Shown here: piece after piece, positions 1 through 9,038 of the stretch
Position numbering within the stretch: the stretch's first letter is position 1
How the letters are laid out: every line of letters starts with the position of its first letter
Origin: JBFLXN01 sp040755715 [NCBI: Candidatus Edwardsbacteria bacterium]
GTDB lineage: Bacteria; Edwardsbacteria; AC1; JBFLXN01
Assembly (NCBI GenBank): GCA_040755715.1
Contig: JBFLXN010000003.1
Coordinates: forward strand, 1-43,114
DNA: 43,114 nucleotides
Direction of reading: 5' to 3'
Made by a program: the position numbers and the translations under genes
Notes under the pieces: model-generated
The model's database searches: none
Told to the model about the DNA's origin: nothing
The model's input: the letters and a program-made list of their open reading frames with translations, nothing else

Positions 1-16
1 TGACTTCTCTTCTCCT

Positions 17-61
17 GCCTGTCTGGGCGGGGCTTCTGAAATAGCCCAAGCCCAGACAGGC
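17..61. repeat. hairpin element at window edge
   Basis: Perfect 12-bp inverted arms at 17-28 (GCCTGTCTGGGC) and 50-61 (GCCCAGACAGGC), with a smaller inner stem (GGGCT/AGCCC). It has no T-tract, so it is not a convincing intrinsic terminator. The style matches the other palindromic repeats in the window. Positions 62-123 hold nothing I can name. Confidence 0.6.
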
Positions 62-123
62 AAACACATCAGCATACTCCTACCTATGAAAATCCTCCAT
101 ATCTATCATACTATTTTTGACAG

Positions 124-157
124 TACCCCGCCAAACTAAAGGCGGACAAGTGTACCG
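124..157. repeat. CCGCC...GGCGGACAAG repeat forming a gene's 3' end
   Basis: CCGCC (128-132) and GGCGG (141-145) flank a short loop and are followed by GACAAG. It is related to the 24-bp units at 19996-20066. The minus-strand CDS ends inside it: the last codons (TLVRL) and the TAG stop are repeat sequence. Confidence 0.55.
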
Positions 158-1140
158 CACCAGTGACATTCTTTTAAATCAACCGAAATTGGTTTACCAC
201 ATTCAGCACACCGCCATTTCTTCTCTTGCTCCTCAAGCCACCTATCAACCTTACCCTTTTTTATCATTTTTAGATTTTTTCTTAAGTCTACCCCCAATTT
301 CAAGCAGATATTGGCAAAATCACCAAATGTCTTACAATAATCGTATCCCGCACATTCGTAACAATATTTCAAATTTTTACTGTTTAAACATTTCGCTATT
401 TTACAGTTCTTGCCCCATTCTTTGTCATAAGCCCAGCCAGAAATTTCCAGCGTTTGACAGCCTTCGCATCTTACCTCTTCAGGCAAACAGTGATGTTTAC
501 TGGCTATTTCTTCTCGCAATTTCTCTGAATCTTTATAAGCCCGATATATTTCACAGGCCCCACAATACAATCCACACCGTCCAACGAGATTCTGTCTGTA
601 GCCTACCCCACCCTCACCCTCCCCTGAAGGGGAGGGATAAAGGGAGTGGTTTTTTAGTTCCATCAACAGTCCACCGTTCTTTTCCCCGATAGTCTTGAAT
701 CCACACTTTTTATTCACTCTAATCATAGCATAATTTGTCTTAGAAGGATTGGCTAATACTCGCCTCATTTTTTTGACCTTAAAAAGATATTCGCACATTG
801 TTCGCAAGACATCGGTTCCATAACCTTTGTTCCACAAGGACGGAATGCAAATCTTCAAACCTACTTCTGTCTCACCTAACTCCGGATGCCAATCATGGAA
901 ACAAGCCTCGCCAATAGGTTTCCCATTTTTTAAAGTGATAATCATCATCTTCTTGTCTGGGTCATTTGACCATCTCTCCCAATATTTCTCCATCTCTTTC
1001 ATTGTTAATCTCAGTCCTTTAGGAAAGCCAACGCTTTTCATTGCTTCGCCGTCATTCCACCATTTAAGAAGATAGGACAGGTCTTTTTTCTGAATAGGGC
1101 GCAGATTGACTTTCTTGCCTTTCAAAGAGAATTTTCTCAT
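136..1140 (-). CDS. GNAT N-acetyltransferase fused to a DUF3795 cysteine-rich protein
   Basis: Residues 1-160 are a GNAT acetyltransferase of the RimJ/RimL type: an N-terminal LRPIQKKDLSYLLKWWND segment, GEACFHDWHPELGETEVG, and an acetyl-CoA loop region NKGYGTDVLRTM. From about residue 184 the protein becomes a DUF3795-type domain (GRCGLYCGACEIYRAY) with many Cys pairs, ending in a zinc-ribbon-like CAECG...CHWCG. The two halves are normally separate proteins. They are joined by a glycine-rich linker (about residues 163-180) encoded entirely by a palindromic repeat. Start is ATG 1140. No Shine-Dalgarno is evident, but a near-consensus promoter lies at 1186-1215. The acetyl acceptor and the DUF3795 role are unknown. 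Whether one fused protein is made is an inference from the open frame. Confidence 0.8.
   Translation of the reverse strand: MRKFSLKGKKVNLRPIQKKDLSYLLKWWNDGEAMKSVGFPKGLRLTMKEMEKYWERWSNDPDKKMMIITLKNGKPIGEACFHDWHPELGETEVGLKICIPSLWNKGYGTDVLRTMCEYLFKVKKMRRVLANPSKTNYAMIRVNKKCGFKTIGEKNGGLLMELKNHSLYPSPSGEGEGGVGYRQNLVGRCGLYCGACEIYRAYKDSEKLREEIASKHHCLPEEVRCEGCQTLEISGWAYDKEWGKNCKIAKCLNSKNLKYCYECAGYDYCKTFGDFANICLKLGVDLRKNLKMIKKGKVDRWLEEQEKKWRCAECGKPISVDLKECHWCGTLVRL
600..650. repeat. CCCTCCCC/GGGGAGGG palindromic repeat at a gene-fusion junction
   Basis: Palindrome CCCTCCCCTGAAGGGGAGGG followed by ATAAAGGGAGTGG. On the minus strand it encodes the linker SLYPSPSGEGEGGVGYR between the GNAT and DUF3795 domains. 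Relatives lie at 6091-6136, 22266-22332, 38063-38099 and 42682-42720. Confidence 0.75.
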
Positions 1141-1185
1141 TAGTCATTATTTGGAATTTGGGATTTGGTTATTAGTAATTGCATT

Positions 1186-1215
1186 ATTATATCAATTATT
1201 TTTCCCTTTTGTCAA
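1186..1215 (-). promoter_or_regulatory. sigma70-type promoter of the GNAT-DUF3795 gene
   Basis: On the minus strand: TTGACA (1210-1215), 18-bp spacer, TATAAT (1186-1191), with TGA just before the -10 (extended -10). Predicted transcription start is near 1179, giving a leader of about 40 nt that carries an AT-rich TTTGGTTATTAG repeat. It is divergent from the recG promoter. Confidence 0.75.
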
Positions 1216-1246
1216 GCCTAACATTTAGAACTGGTTGAATATTTTA

Positions 1247-1276
1247 TTGACAATAGCAAACTCAATAAAGTAAAAT
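1247..1276 (+). promoter_or_regulatory. sigma70-type promoter of recG
   Basis: TTGACA (1247-1252), 18-bp spacer, TAAAAT (1271-1276). Transcription would start near 1283, leaving about 11 nt before the ATG at 1294 and no room for a normal Shine-Dalgarno. Confidence 0.6.
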
Positions 1277-1293
1277 AATGTTATATTAAAGTT

Positions 1294-3369
1294 ATGTCTT
1301 ACGGTTTAGATACCCCCATTCAATACCTAAAAGGTATCGGTCCTAAAAGAGCCGAGTGGTTCAAAAAATTAGGCGTAGAAACCATTGAGGACCTTTTCTG
1401 GTATGTCCCTCGCCGCTATCTTGACCGGAGAGACTTAAAAAAAATCAAGGATATAAAGATAGGAGAGATTATTACTTTAGTCGGCAAGATTGAAGTCTTT
1501 GGTGTTCAGAAGACACGCAGTGGCCGAACTGATTTGAGTTTAATTCTCTCTGACGAAACCGGTACGATTCGTTGCAAATGGTTCAATCAGGAATTTCTAA
1601 AAACTCGCTTCCAGGTGGGCGAAACTTTAGTGGTGAGCGGACCAGTCAGGTGGTATGAAGGAAAAGAAATACATAATCCTGAATTTGAAATTCTTGACTC
1701 TGAAGAGACTGAATTGATTCATACAGGACGGATTGTTCCCTCTTATTCAATAACGGGTGAACTCACGCCCCGACTGCTGAGAGGAGTGGTGAAAAGAGCA
1801 TTAGATAAGTATCTTTTAGACTTAAAAGAAAGTTTGCCGCCGTTCATTTTAGAAAAATATCATTTGCCACCTCTCCCCGAAGCCATTATCCAGATTCATT
1901 TCCCCAAAAATTTTGAATCAAAAGAATTAGCTCACTCCCGTTTGGCTTTTGAAGAGTTCTTTTATTTGGAACTTCTTCTGGCACTACGCAAAAAAGCCTC
2001 AGCTACACCACGTCCAGGAATTATTTTTAAGACTGACGGCATATTAGTCAAACAAATGTTAGACTTTCTGCCATTTCAATTGACAGAAGCACAAGAAAAA
2101 GTAATCAAAGAAATTAGGGAAGATATGGCCGATTCCAAGTCAATGAATCGCCTCCTGCAAGGAGATGTCGGAAGTGGCAAGACAATCGTGGCTTTGATTT
2201 CTATGTTGATGGCGGTTGAAAATGACTATCAAGCCGCCTTGATGGCTCCCACAGAGATTTTAGCAGAACAACATTATTTAGTCATTCACGAAATTTTAGA
2301 ACAATTGAACATTAACATTGTTCTTTTGACAAGTAGCGTTACTGGTCTCAAACGCCGAAAGATTTTATCCGCGGTGGAAGAGAAAAAAGTCCAAATAATT
2401 GTGGGCACACATGCCTTGATTGAAGAAGGGGTAAAATTCAAAAATTTGGGATTGGTGGTTATTGATGAACAGCACAGATTTGGAGTGATGCAACGAGCCG
2501 CCTTGCGGGAAAAAGGACTTACCCCTGATGTGCTGGTAATGACCGCTACACCTATACCACGCACTTTGGCTATGACGGTCTATGGCGATTTGGATGTTTC
2601 TATCTTAGATGAAATGCCGGCTGGAAGAAGAAGCATCATCACTAAATGGACTTCTGAAGCCAATAGAGAAAAGGTTTATCAGTTTATTCGCCAGGAAATT
2701 CAAAAGGGACATCAAGCGTATCTTGTCTATCCACTGATTGAAGAATCTAAGAAAATTGAATATTTGAAAGCGGCTACCGCTATGTATGAACATTTCCAAA
2801 GGAAAGTTTTTCCGGATTTAAAAATTGGACTATTGCACGGCCGGCTGAAGAGTGAGGAAAAGGAAAAAGTGATGCAGGCTTTTCGTAAAGGTGATTTTCA
2901 AATCTTAGTTTCTACCACGGTGATTGAAGTGGGCGTTGATGTCCCCAATGCCACGGTAATTCTCATTGAACATGCCGAACGATTTGGACTAGCTCAACTA
3001 CATCAATTGAGAGGACGCGTTGGCCGAAGCCAGTATCAATCTTACTGTATCCTTTTAGCTTCCCGGGTTTCCTTAGAGGCTAAAGAACGGTTGAATACTT
3101 TCCAAGCGACTAATGATGGCTTTAAGATTGCAGAAAAAGATTTGGAACTACGGGGACCAGGAGAGTTCTTTGGCACAAAGCAACATGGACTGCCTGAATT
3201 AAAAATTGCCGATCTCTTCACTGATACCCAATGGCTCTCTCTGGCAAGAAAAGAGGCATTCAAATTGGTAGAGAATGACCCAAATTTTACCAAACCGGAA
3301 AACTGGATAGTCAGATACATCTTAGAAAAGAGACACAGAGGAAGGGTAAAATTGGCAGGGGTAGGGTAA
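1294..3369 (+). CDS. recG: ATP-dependent DNA helicase RecG
   Basis: 691 residues, normal length for RecG, the branch-migrating helicase that remodels stalled forks and Holliday junctions. The N-terminal wedge begins [20 protein letters not shown]. An OB-fold region follows ([14 protein letters not shown]...). Superfamily 2 motor motifs: Walker A GDVGSGKT near residue 290, DEQH box ([10 protein letters not shown]) near 391, motif [15 protein letters not shown] near 417, motif V/VI region ([15 protein letters not shown]...[10 protein letters not shown]) and the RecG tail [17 protein letters not shown]. All key residues look intact. It is monocistronic by layout, followed by a 250-bp repeat-filled gap. 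Confidence 0.97.
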   Translation: MSYGLDTPIQYLKGIGPKRAEWFKKLGVETIEDLFWYVPRRYLDRRDLKKIKDIKIGEIITLVGKIEVFGVQKTRSGRTDLSLILSDETGTIRCKWFNQEFLKTRFQVGETLVVSGPVRWYEGKEIHNPEFEILDSEETELIHTGRIVPSYSITGELTPRLLRGVVKRALDKYLLDLKESLPPFILEKYHLPPLPEAIIQIHFPKNFESKELAHSRLAFEEFFYLELLLALRKKASATPRPGIIFKTDGILVKQMLDFLPFQLTEAQEKVIKEIREDMADSKSMNRLLQGDVGSGKTIVALISMLMAVENDYQAALMAPTEILAEQHYLVIHEILEQLNINIVLLTSSVTGLKRRKILSAVEEKKVQIIVGTHALIEEGVKFKNLGLVVIDEQHRFGVMQRAALREKGLTPDVLVMTATPIPRTLAMTVYGDLDVSILDEMPAGRRSIITKWTSEANREKVYQFIRQEIQKGHQAYLVYPLIEESKKIEYLKAATAMYEHFQRKVFPDLKIGLLHGRLKSEEKEKVMQAFRKGDFQILVSTTVIEVGVDVPNATVILIEHAERFGLAQLHQLRGRVGRSQYQSYCILLASRVSLEAKERLNTFQATNDGFKIAEKDLELRGPGEFFGTKQHGLPELKIADLFTDTQWLSLARKEAFKLVENDPNFTKPENWIVRYILEKRHRGRVKLAGVG

Positions 3370-3370
3370 A

Positions 3371-3615
3371 AAATTCAAATATCAAAAATCAAATGTCAAA
3401 ATGACAATGCAAAATGCAAAATTAGAGAACCAAACATCAAATTCCAATAATCAAATAATACCCGGTCACTGAATAATCAATGGTCAATCCCATCTTTGTT
3501 TGAATAATTGGTTATTAGCCCTTGCAATTTATTTGGTGTTTGGGATTTGGTTATTGGTGATTTAACTTTTTGGATTTTGGTTTGTAATTTTAATTTTTGA
3601 TATTTGATTTTTGCC
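3371..3615. repeat. AT-rich palindromic element filling the recG-GT9 gap
   Basis: The gap is almost entirely quasi-tandem 7-10 nt motifs (ATCAAA, CAAAATG, TTTGGTTATTGG). The outer arms match perfectly over 14 bp: CAAATATCAAAAAT (3376-3389) and ATTTTTGATATTTG (3593-3606). Similar sequence recurs at 21243-21266, 21851-21930 and 25682-25720. No promoter or terminator could be distinguished inside it. Confidence 0.7.
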
Positions 3616-3625
3616 TTTATTTCTT

Positions 3626-5620
3626 ATGAGAACCATAGTTGTCTATTTTTCACAAACCGGTAACACCAAGAAGGTAGCCGAAGTCATTGCCTCTGAATTG
3701 GGAAGAATCACCGGGAGCACTGATTTAGCTTTGCTTCAAGACTACGACCCACAAGAGCTTGGAAAATACCACCTGATTGGCCTAGGCACGCCGGTCTTTT
3801 ATTTTCGTGAGCCCATCAATGTGAAACATTTTCTAAAAGAGATTCCTCAAGGTCTTCACGGCTCTTTCTTTCTTTTCGCTACCGCCGGCTCCCAACCTGG
3901 TAATATTTTCCCCAATATGGCTAAAATTCTGCGAAAGAAAGGTATAAAAGTCCTCGGGACATTCTGGTGTAAGGGATGTGATACCTATCAAGCCTTTGAG
4001 GAGCTTCCTCCCACTGCCAGAGGTCATCCTGATGACGATGAACTACGGGCGGCCCAGAGATTTGCCAGAGAAATGTTTCACCGCTTTCGGCTGGTAAACC
4101 CCGTTAGAAAATTGGGAAGAGAGGAGGAGGTCCTTTCTAACAGGGTAAAAGAAAAGAAAGAAATTCTCCTACCCGAATTTAAGCCCAGAGTAAATTCCTT
4201 TTATCTTCTTTCACTTCTTTTCACAGAATGGATGCTTAAAAGTCTTCTCTTCTTGGGGCTGCTTCCAGTAAAAAAAATAGATTATACCAAATGTAATCGC
4301 TGTGGTCTCTGTGTAGAAAATTGTCCAGTAGGCGCGGTGCGGATTGGAACATTCCCAAGATTTGGAAGTGAGTGCCTCGGATGCTATTATTGTGCCAAAC
4401 TTTGCCCCCAGCAAGCCATTACCTCTCGTTGGGGAATAATAAAGACACTGGTGAAAATCATTACCTCCCTTAATCCGAGATTAAAAGAAGAGAAGAAATA
4501 CCGCAAAATTCTTTTAATTCGCCTGAGTTCTATTGGCGATATTGTGCTGACGACACCAGTAATCAAAGCGTTGAAAGAGAGATTTCCTAAAGCAGAAATT
4601 ACCTTCATTACCAAGAAACGATTTGCTGATTTGCTTAAAGAAAATCCCGACTTAAGTAAGTTAATCCTCTTTGATGAACAAGATAAACATAAAGGAACAA
4701 TCGGCCTTTTGCATTTTTTGAGTGAATTGCGGTGGGAAGACTATGATTTACTGATAGATTTGCATAGTAACTTTCGCAGTTTTGTCTTTTCTATCTTTGT
4801 TTTAGCCAGAGAAAAAATGCGCTATCGGAAGAGACACTTTAGTAGGTGGCTTTTGGTGCAAAAGGTTCGTCTGGGATTTAGCCACGGGGATAAGGATAAA
4901 CGAAGAGGTGGAAGGATAGTAGGGCAGGCATCCTTGCCCTCGGGCGTAGCCCTTACGGGCGAGCCTGCCCAAGCGAAGCGCTGGCATACCTTAGACCTTT
5001 ATGCCGAACCAATAGAGTTTCTTGGAGCCTTTATAGAAAAACAGCCGCACATTTTCCTGAAAGAGAGTGATGAGAAGAAAATAGAAGAATTACTGGCAGA
5101 CGCCGGGATATTGCCGAAAGATTTTTTAGTGGGATTCTCTCCCGGAGCAAATTGGGAAACCAAACGCTGGACAAAGGAAGGATTCGCTGAATTGGGAAAT
5201 AAATTGATAAAGGAAAACAGCGCCAAGGTGCTTCTATTTGGTGAGAGAAAAGAAAAAAGACTCTTAGAAAAAATTTCAAACTCAATGCCAATCAAACCTG
5301 TTTTATTTTATGAACTTTCTCTTGCCGAACTTGCCTCTGCTATCAAGCGATGTTCGGTTTTTGTCTCAAATGATTCTGGTCCAGCCCATATTGCTACCGC
5401 AGTAGAAACACCATTGGTAGTCATCTTTGGTTCCACTTCAGAGGAATTAGGTTTCCGCCCCTTGGGCAAAAATGTTATTACTATTAGTAAAGAAATGACT
5501 TGTCGCCCTTGTAGTTTGCACGGTTTAAATCACTGTCCAAAGCGGCATTTTAATTGCATGCGTTCAATTATGGTGGAAGGGGTATTTGAAGCGGTAAATA
5601 AGGCTCTTCAGGGGATATAA
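3626..5620 (+). CDS. flavodoxin-2x[4Fe-4S] ferredoxin (EFR1-like) fused to GT9 glycosyltransferase
   Basis: 664 residues in one open frame from ATG 3626 (a TTG at 3611 is in-frame but lies in the repeat). Residues 1-150: flavodoxin-like (TIVVYFSQTGNTKKVAE phosphate loop). Residues about 220-275: two [4Fe-4S] motifs, CNRCGLCVENCPVGA and CLGCYYCAKLCPQQA, as in EFR1-family proteins. From about residue 295 (KILLIRLSSIGDIVLTTPV) to the end: a GT9 family domain of the ADP-heptose:LPS heptosyltransferase type, with VSNDSGPAHIATAVETPLVVIFGS near the C terminus. Joining an electron-transfer module to a sugar transferase is unusual and no reaction can be assigned to the pair. Two different palindromic elements are inserted in frame, at residues 158-174 (NPVRKLGREEEVLSNRV) and about 432-449. 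Confidence 0.85.
   Translation: MRTIVVYFSQTGNTKKVAEVIASELGRITGSTDLALLQDYDPQELGKYHLIGLGTPVFYFREPINVKHFLKEIPQGLHGSFFLFATAGSQPGNIFPNMAKILRKKGIKVLGTFWCKGCDTYQAFEELPPTARGHPDDDELRAAQRFAREMFHRFRLVNPVRKLGREEEVLSNRVKEKKEILLPEFKPRVNSFYLLSLLFTEWMLKSLLFLGLLPVKKIDYTKCNRCGLCVENCPVGAVRIGTFPRFGSECLGCYYCAKLCPQQAITSRWGIIKTLVKIITSLNPRLKEEKKYRKILLIRLSSIGDIVLTTPVIKALKERFPKAEITFITKKRFADLLKENPDLSKLILFDEQDKHKGTIGLLHFLSELRWEDYDLLIDLHSNFRSFVFSIFVLAREKMRYRKRHFSRWLLVQKVRLGFSHGDKDKRRGGRIVGQASLPSGVALTGEPAQAKRWHTLDLYAEPIEFLGAFIEKQPHIFLKESDEKKIEELLADAGILPKDFLVGFSPGANWETKRWTKEGFAELGNKLIKENSAKVLLFGERKEKRLLEKISNSMPIKPVLFYELSLAELASAIKRCSVFVSNDSGPAHIATAVETPLVVIFGSTSEELGFRPLGKNVITISKEMTCRPCSLHGLNHCPKRHFNCMRSIMVEGVFEAVNKALQGI
4098..4146. 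repeat. CCCGTTAGAAA/TTTCTAACGGG palindromic element, copy 1 (in frame)
   Basis: Left arm ACCCCGTTAGAAA (4098-4110), right arm TTTCTAACAGGGT (4134-4146), 12 of 13 pairs, 23-nt loop. It is read in frame as NPVRK...LSNRVK between the flavodoxin and ferredoxin domains. Confidence 0.85.
4922..4970. repeat. GC-rich palindromic element inside the GT9 domain
   Basis: Outer arms GGGCAGGC (4922-4929) and GCCTGCCC (4963-4970), with an inner GCCC/GGGC ladder. It encodes GQASLPSGVALTGEPAQAK, a low-complexity insert between the two Rossmann halves of GT9. It is much more GC-rich than the surrounding gene. Confidence 0.75.
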
Positions 5621-5674
5621 GTGAGTCAAGCTATTGAAATAATGCGTGATGAATTATAAATAAAATAATTAAAG

Positions 5675-6757
5675 ATGTCCATTAAAAAGATTGTCATCCG
5701 CACCCCCAACTGGATTGGTGATGCAGTCCTTTCAACGGCTTTTAGCCGAAGGGTGCGCCAAGAATTCTCTGGAGCACACTTGACTTTGATTGTGCATCAG
5801 CGAGTGCGAGAGATTTTTGAGGGGAATCCAGATATGGATACAATTATTGAATACAATCCCGAAAGAGATAATTTCTGGAGTTTTACTCAGTCTCTCAGAA
5901 AAGAAAAATTTGACCTCGGTTTTGTTCTGCCGTTCTCCTTTTCTTCCGCTTTAATGTTCGCTCTGGGAAGAGTAAAAGAGCGGATAGGTTATGCCGCTGA
6001 AGGTAGAGGATTCTTACTCACCAGAAGAATTCCGTTACCATCAAATTTTCGTCAACATCATTTAGTTAAAGGATACCTTGATATTTTGACCTCTCCCTTT
6101 TTCCCTCCCCAACTGGGGGAGGGAAAGGGTGGGGGTCGTGTGACTTTAGTTCCTCCCAAAAGAGACGAAGGAGAAGCCCTTAGAATTTTGAAGGAGTCCA
6201 GTGTTGACAGTAACAATCTCTTAATTGGAATGAATCCTGGAGCTACTTACGGACCCGCCAAACGCTGGTTTCCCCAACGATATGTTGAACTCGGGAAATT
6301 CTTATCTTCCGAAGAAGAGGAAATTAGAATTTTGGTTTTTGGAAGCAGTAAAGAAGTCATCCTTGCTAAAGAAATTGCTGACGGTATTGGTTTTGGGGCT
6401 GTTTCTTTAGCCGGAAAAACAAATCTTAAAACTTTAGCCGCCTTAATAGAAAGATGCAAAGTTTTTATCACTAATGATACTGGCACGATGCACTTGGCTT
6501 GTGCAGTAGATACACCAGTAGTGGCTCTCTTTGGTTCAACCACCCCATTATGGACAGGCCCTCTGGGAGTAAAACATTCAGTGATTTATAAGAAAACAAA
6601 CTGCAGTCCCTGTTTCAAACGAAAGTGTCCCTACGGACATTATAACTGCTTTCGGGAAATAACTGTCCCGTATGTCTTACAAGTGGTGAAACAGAAATTA
6701 ACCATCAATTCAGAGACACAACACCATAGACCTCAGACTAAAACAAAATTAACCTGA
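5675..6757 (+). CDS. waaF: GT9 lipopolysaccharide heptosyltransferase II-like protein
   Basis: 360 residues of the WaaF/RfaF family, which transfers heptose from an ADP-activated donor to the inner core of LPS on the cytosolic side. It begins IVIRTPNWIGDAVLSTAF, the family signature. The donor-binding half has GMNPGATYGPAKRWFPQRY and ITNDTGTMHLACAVDTPVVALFGST, with NCSPCFKRKCPYGHYNC near the end. A palindromic repeat encodes residues about 139-155 (SPFFPPQLGEGKGGGR) between the two domains. The C-terminal tail (TINSETQHHRPQTK...) also looks repeat-derived. It follows the fused GT9 gene by 54 bp and probably acts in the same core-sugar pathway. The acceptor is unknown and the gene name is by family only. 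Confidence 0.85.
   Translation: MSIKKIVIRTPNWIGDAVLSTAFSRRVRQEFSGAHLTLIVHQRVREIFEGNPDMDTIIEYNPERDNFWSFTQSLRKEKFDLGFVLPFSFSSALMFALGRVKERIGYAAEGRGFLLTRRIPLPSNFRQHHLVKGYLDILTSPFFPPQLGEGKGGGRVTLVPPKRDEGEALRILKESSVDSNNLLIGMNPGATYGPAKRWFPQRYVELGKFLSSEEEEIRILVFGSSKEVILAKEIADGIGFGAVSLAGKTNLKTLAALIERCKVFITNDTGTMHLACAVDTPVVALFGSTTPLWTGPLGVKHSVIYKKTNCSPCFKRKCPYGHYNCFREITVPYVLQVVKQKLTINSETQHHRPQTKTKLT
6091..6136. repeat. CCCTCCCC/GGGGAGGG palindromic repeat inside waaF-like gene
   Basis: CCCTTTTTCCCTCCCC (from 6095), an AACT loop, then GGGGGAGGGAAAGGG. It is in frame and encodes a Pro/Gly-rich linker between the two halves of the transferase. Confidence 0.75.
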
Positions 6758-6762
6758 AATTC

Positions 6763-6791
6763 TTGACATTTGGCCTCAACTATGATAAACT
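6763..6791 (+). promoter_or_regulatory. promoter of the VWA gene
   Basis: TTGACA (6763-6768), 17-bp spacer, TAAACT (6786-6791) preceded by TGA (extended -10). Expected start of transcription is 6797-6799, so the ATG at 6804 would have a leader of only about 5 nt. Confidence 0.6.
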
Positions 6792-6803
6792 ATTATCTTG
6801 CCA

Positions 6804-8954
6804 ATGAATATTTTTCTTTTAATTTTTGCACTCTTATTTGGTTTTGGAATTTCGGTCTTCTCTTATCAAAAATCCCCATTACCACTGACCACTGCTTCCA
6901 AAAATTTACTAATTCTTCTTCGGGGAGGAGCAATCTTTTTGCTATTTTTTGTTCTCCTACAGCCAGTATTAACCTTCATCCAGAAACGAAAAGAAAAACC
7001 GATTGTAGCACTCTTGGTAGATACCTCCACTAGTATGAAAATAAAAGATAGAAATGAAAAGGAAACAAGATTTGACAAGACGAAAAAAATCTTAAAGGAT
7101 AGAAGACTTTTTGACGCTCTTAAGAAACAGGGAGAGGTCAAAGTATTTCAGTTTTCTCAAAAGATTTGCCCTTCCTCAATGGAGAAAATTCTGAATGATT
7201 CGCTCTCCTTTGGTGAAGGAACTAATTTAGCAAATGCCTTTGAGGGTCTGAGAAAAGCTTGCAGGAATGGGAAACTCGGAGTGGTAGTTCTTTTGTCTGA
7301 CGGTAGTAATAATCTGGGACGCGATCCTATCAAAGAAGGTTTCTCTCTGCAAGCCCCAATTTATACCATTGGCTTAGGTGACACAAATTTCAAAAGAGAT
7401 ACGGAAATTAAAAGAGTTTTTACTAATGAAATTGTCTATGCCGGTGACCGCCTACCAGTAGAAGTGGCTATTAGCAATAAAGGTTTTGCTGGCAGGAGAA
7501 TAAAAATTTCTCTCAAAGAGGGAAAAGAGATCTTAGCTGAGTTACCCATGTTTCTTAGCGAAGGAGACCAACGGGTGGTTCTTGAATTTGTGCCAAAAAT
7601 TCCGGGACTTCATCGTTACCAAGTATCAATCCCTCTAGAGAAAGAAGAAACTATTGAACAAAATAACTCTAAAGAATTTGCCGTGAATGTCCTAAAAAGT
7701 AAAATCAAAGTCTTGTTTGTCATCGGCAACCCTGACTGGGATTCATCCTTTTTACAAAGGTTAATGGCAAAAGACAATAATGTTCTTCTCACTCTTCTTT
7801 TTCTACGACAAAAGAAATTGAATGACCTCTCGGATTACGACCTTTTAATTCTGAGTGGAGACTTATATCTTCGGCAAGAGGAGCAGCAGAAGATTTTAGA
7901 TTTTGTCAAAGTAAAAGGCGGGGGTATTTTAATTCTGCAATCGGCACTGGCTTCTCTAAATAAGTCAACTCTGGGTGAAATGCTTCCCTTTGTTTCAGTG
8001 GAGGGTGAGGTAGAAAAGTCTTTTAATCCGGAGATTACCCCCCAGGGAAGACTTCATCCAATTATGCAAGTGAGTGAAGATTGGACGGAAAATGAGAGTC
8101 TTTTCAAAGAATTACCACCCTTGCTCAATTTTAGCCGGATTCGTGGGGTGAAGCCATTCGCCGAAGTTTTAGCGGTCAATCCTTCTTTTAAGACTGCTCA
8201 AGGTAAGATGGCGGTGATTGCCATAGGAAAGTTTGGCAGAGGTAAGATTGTGGCTCTAGGAGCTTCCTCTTTCTGGCGCTGGGACTTTTTAATGTCGGTA
8301 AGACTTCAGCCTTTGGGGCAAGGTGCGGGAAAGTCAAATGAGTGTTACAAAAAAATCTTTAGTAACACCGTTCGCTGGTTAGTTTTAAGAGAAGACCTTA
8401 AGGGAGTGCAAGTAAAGACAGATAAAAAGATTTATCAGGATGATGAGGAGATAGAATTTCAGGCTCAAGTTTATAACGAAAATTTTAGAGGGATAGAAGG
8501 GGCTCTAGTAAAAGTGCGTTTGGAAAAAACCAGAGAGGAATTTTTTTTGAACAGCATTGGGGGGGGAAAATATGTAGGTGAGATAAAAGCCTTACCCGCT
8601 GGTGATTATTCGTTTTCTGCCGAGGTGTCTTATGCTGGCCTGCCTACCGTGTTTGTGGCAGGAAAAAATTTACAAAAGGTAAGTGGTGACTTTTCCGTAG
8701 TCGCTTCTCAGAGACTTGAATATGAAGATACGAGAATGAACCAAGAGCTGCTTCAAGAATTGAGTAAGATAAGTGGTGGTAATTTTTATACTCTGGACAA
8801 CGCATTTCAATTACTTAAAGACTTGAAGTTACCAGCACAATGGACAACAACCCTCCGTCAGCTAGAACTCTGGCGCCAGCCATTTCTCTTCTTAGCTTGT
8901 ATCATTCTTCTCGGTTTGGAATGGTGGTGGCGCAAGAAGTTAGGACTGGCCTAG
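6804..8954 (+). CDS. membrane-anchored von Willebrand factor A domain protein
   Basis: 716 residues from ATG 6804 (TTG 6798 possible). There are two N-terminal membrane segments (IFLLIFALLFGFGISVF and a second near residues 32-55). A VWA domain follows with the MIDAS motif DTSTSMK near residue 75 and LSDGSNN near residue 170. The middle part (VLFVIGNPDWDSSFLQRLM...DYDLLILSGDLYL...GGGILIL) is like the glutamine-amidotransferase-fold region of large membrane VWA proteins. A C-terminal membrane helix (PFLFLACIILLGLEWWW) closes it. Such proteins are commonly paired with MoxR ATPases and DUF58 proteins. Here the only MoxR gene is 14 kb away and no DUF58 gene is present. It contains a G8 run at 8559-8566. 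The ligand is unknown. Confidence 0.8.
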   Translation: MNIFLLIFALLFGFGISVFSYQKSPLPLTTASKNLLILLRGGAIFLLFFVLLQPVLTFIQKRKEKPIVALLVDTSTSMKIKDRNEKETRFDKTKKILKDRRLFDALKKQGEVKVFQFSQKICPSSMEKILNDSLSFGEGTNLANAFEGLRKACRNGKLGVVVLLSDGSNNLGRDPIKEGFSLQAPIYTIGLGDTNFKRDTEIKRVFTNEIVYAGDRLPVEVAISNKGFAGRRIKISLKEGKEILAELPMFLSEGDQRVVLEFVPKIPGLHRYQVSIPLEKEETIEQNNSKEFAVNVLKSKIKVLFVIGNPDWDSSFLQRLMAKDNNVLLTLLFLRQKKLNDLSDYDLLILSGDLYLRQEEQQKILDFVKVKGGGILILQSALASLNKSTLGEMLPFVSVEGEVEKSFNPEITPQGRLHPIMQVSEDWTENESLFKELPPLLNFSRIRGVKPFAEVLAVNPSFKTAQGKMAVIAIGKFGRGKIVALGASSFWRWDFLMSVRLQPLGQGAGKSNECYKKIFSNTVRWLVLREDLKGVQVKTDKKIYQDDEEIEFQAQVYNENFRGIEGALVKVRLEKTREEFFLNSIGGGKYVGEIKALPAGDYSFSAEVSYAGLPTVFVAGKNLQKVSGDFSVVASQRLEYEDTRMNQELLQELSKISGGNFYTLDNAFQLLKDLKLPAQWTTTLRQLELWRQPFLFLACIILLGLEWWWRKKLGLA

Positions 8955-9038
8955 ATATAAAGTTGGACGAAGTTTGGAATATGAAGGTAAAAGAAGAAGG
9001 GAAACCTTGTGAAAATTTACCATGGAGTAAAGTAACTT

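Noticed and set aside
117-692. Open frame on the plus strand across the GNAT-DUF3795 gene
   Set aside because: Low-complexity translation with no domain; the minus-strand frame has clear GNAT and DUF3795 motifs and a promoter.
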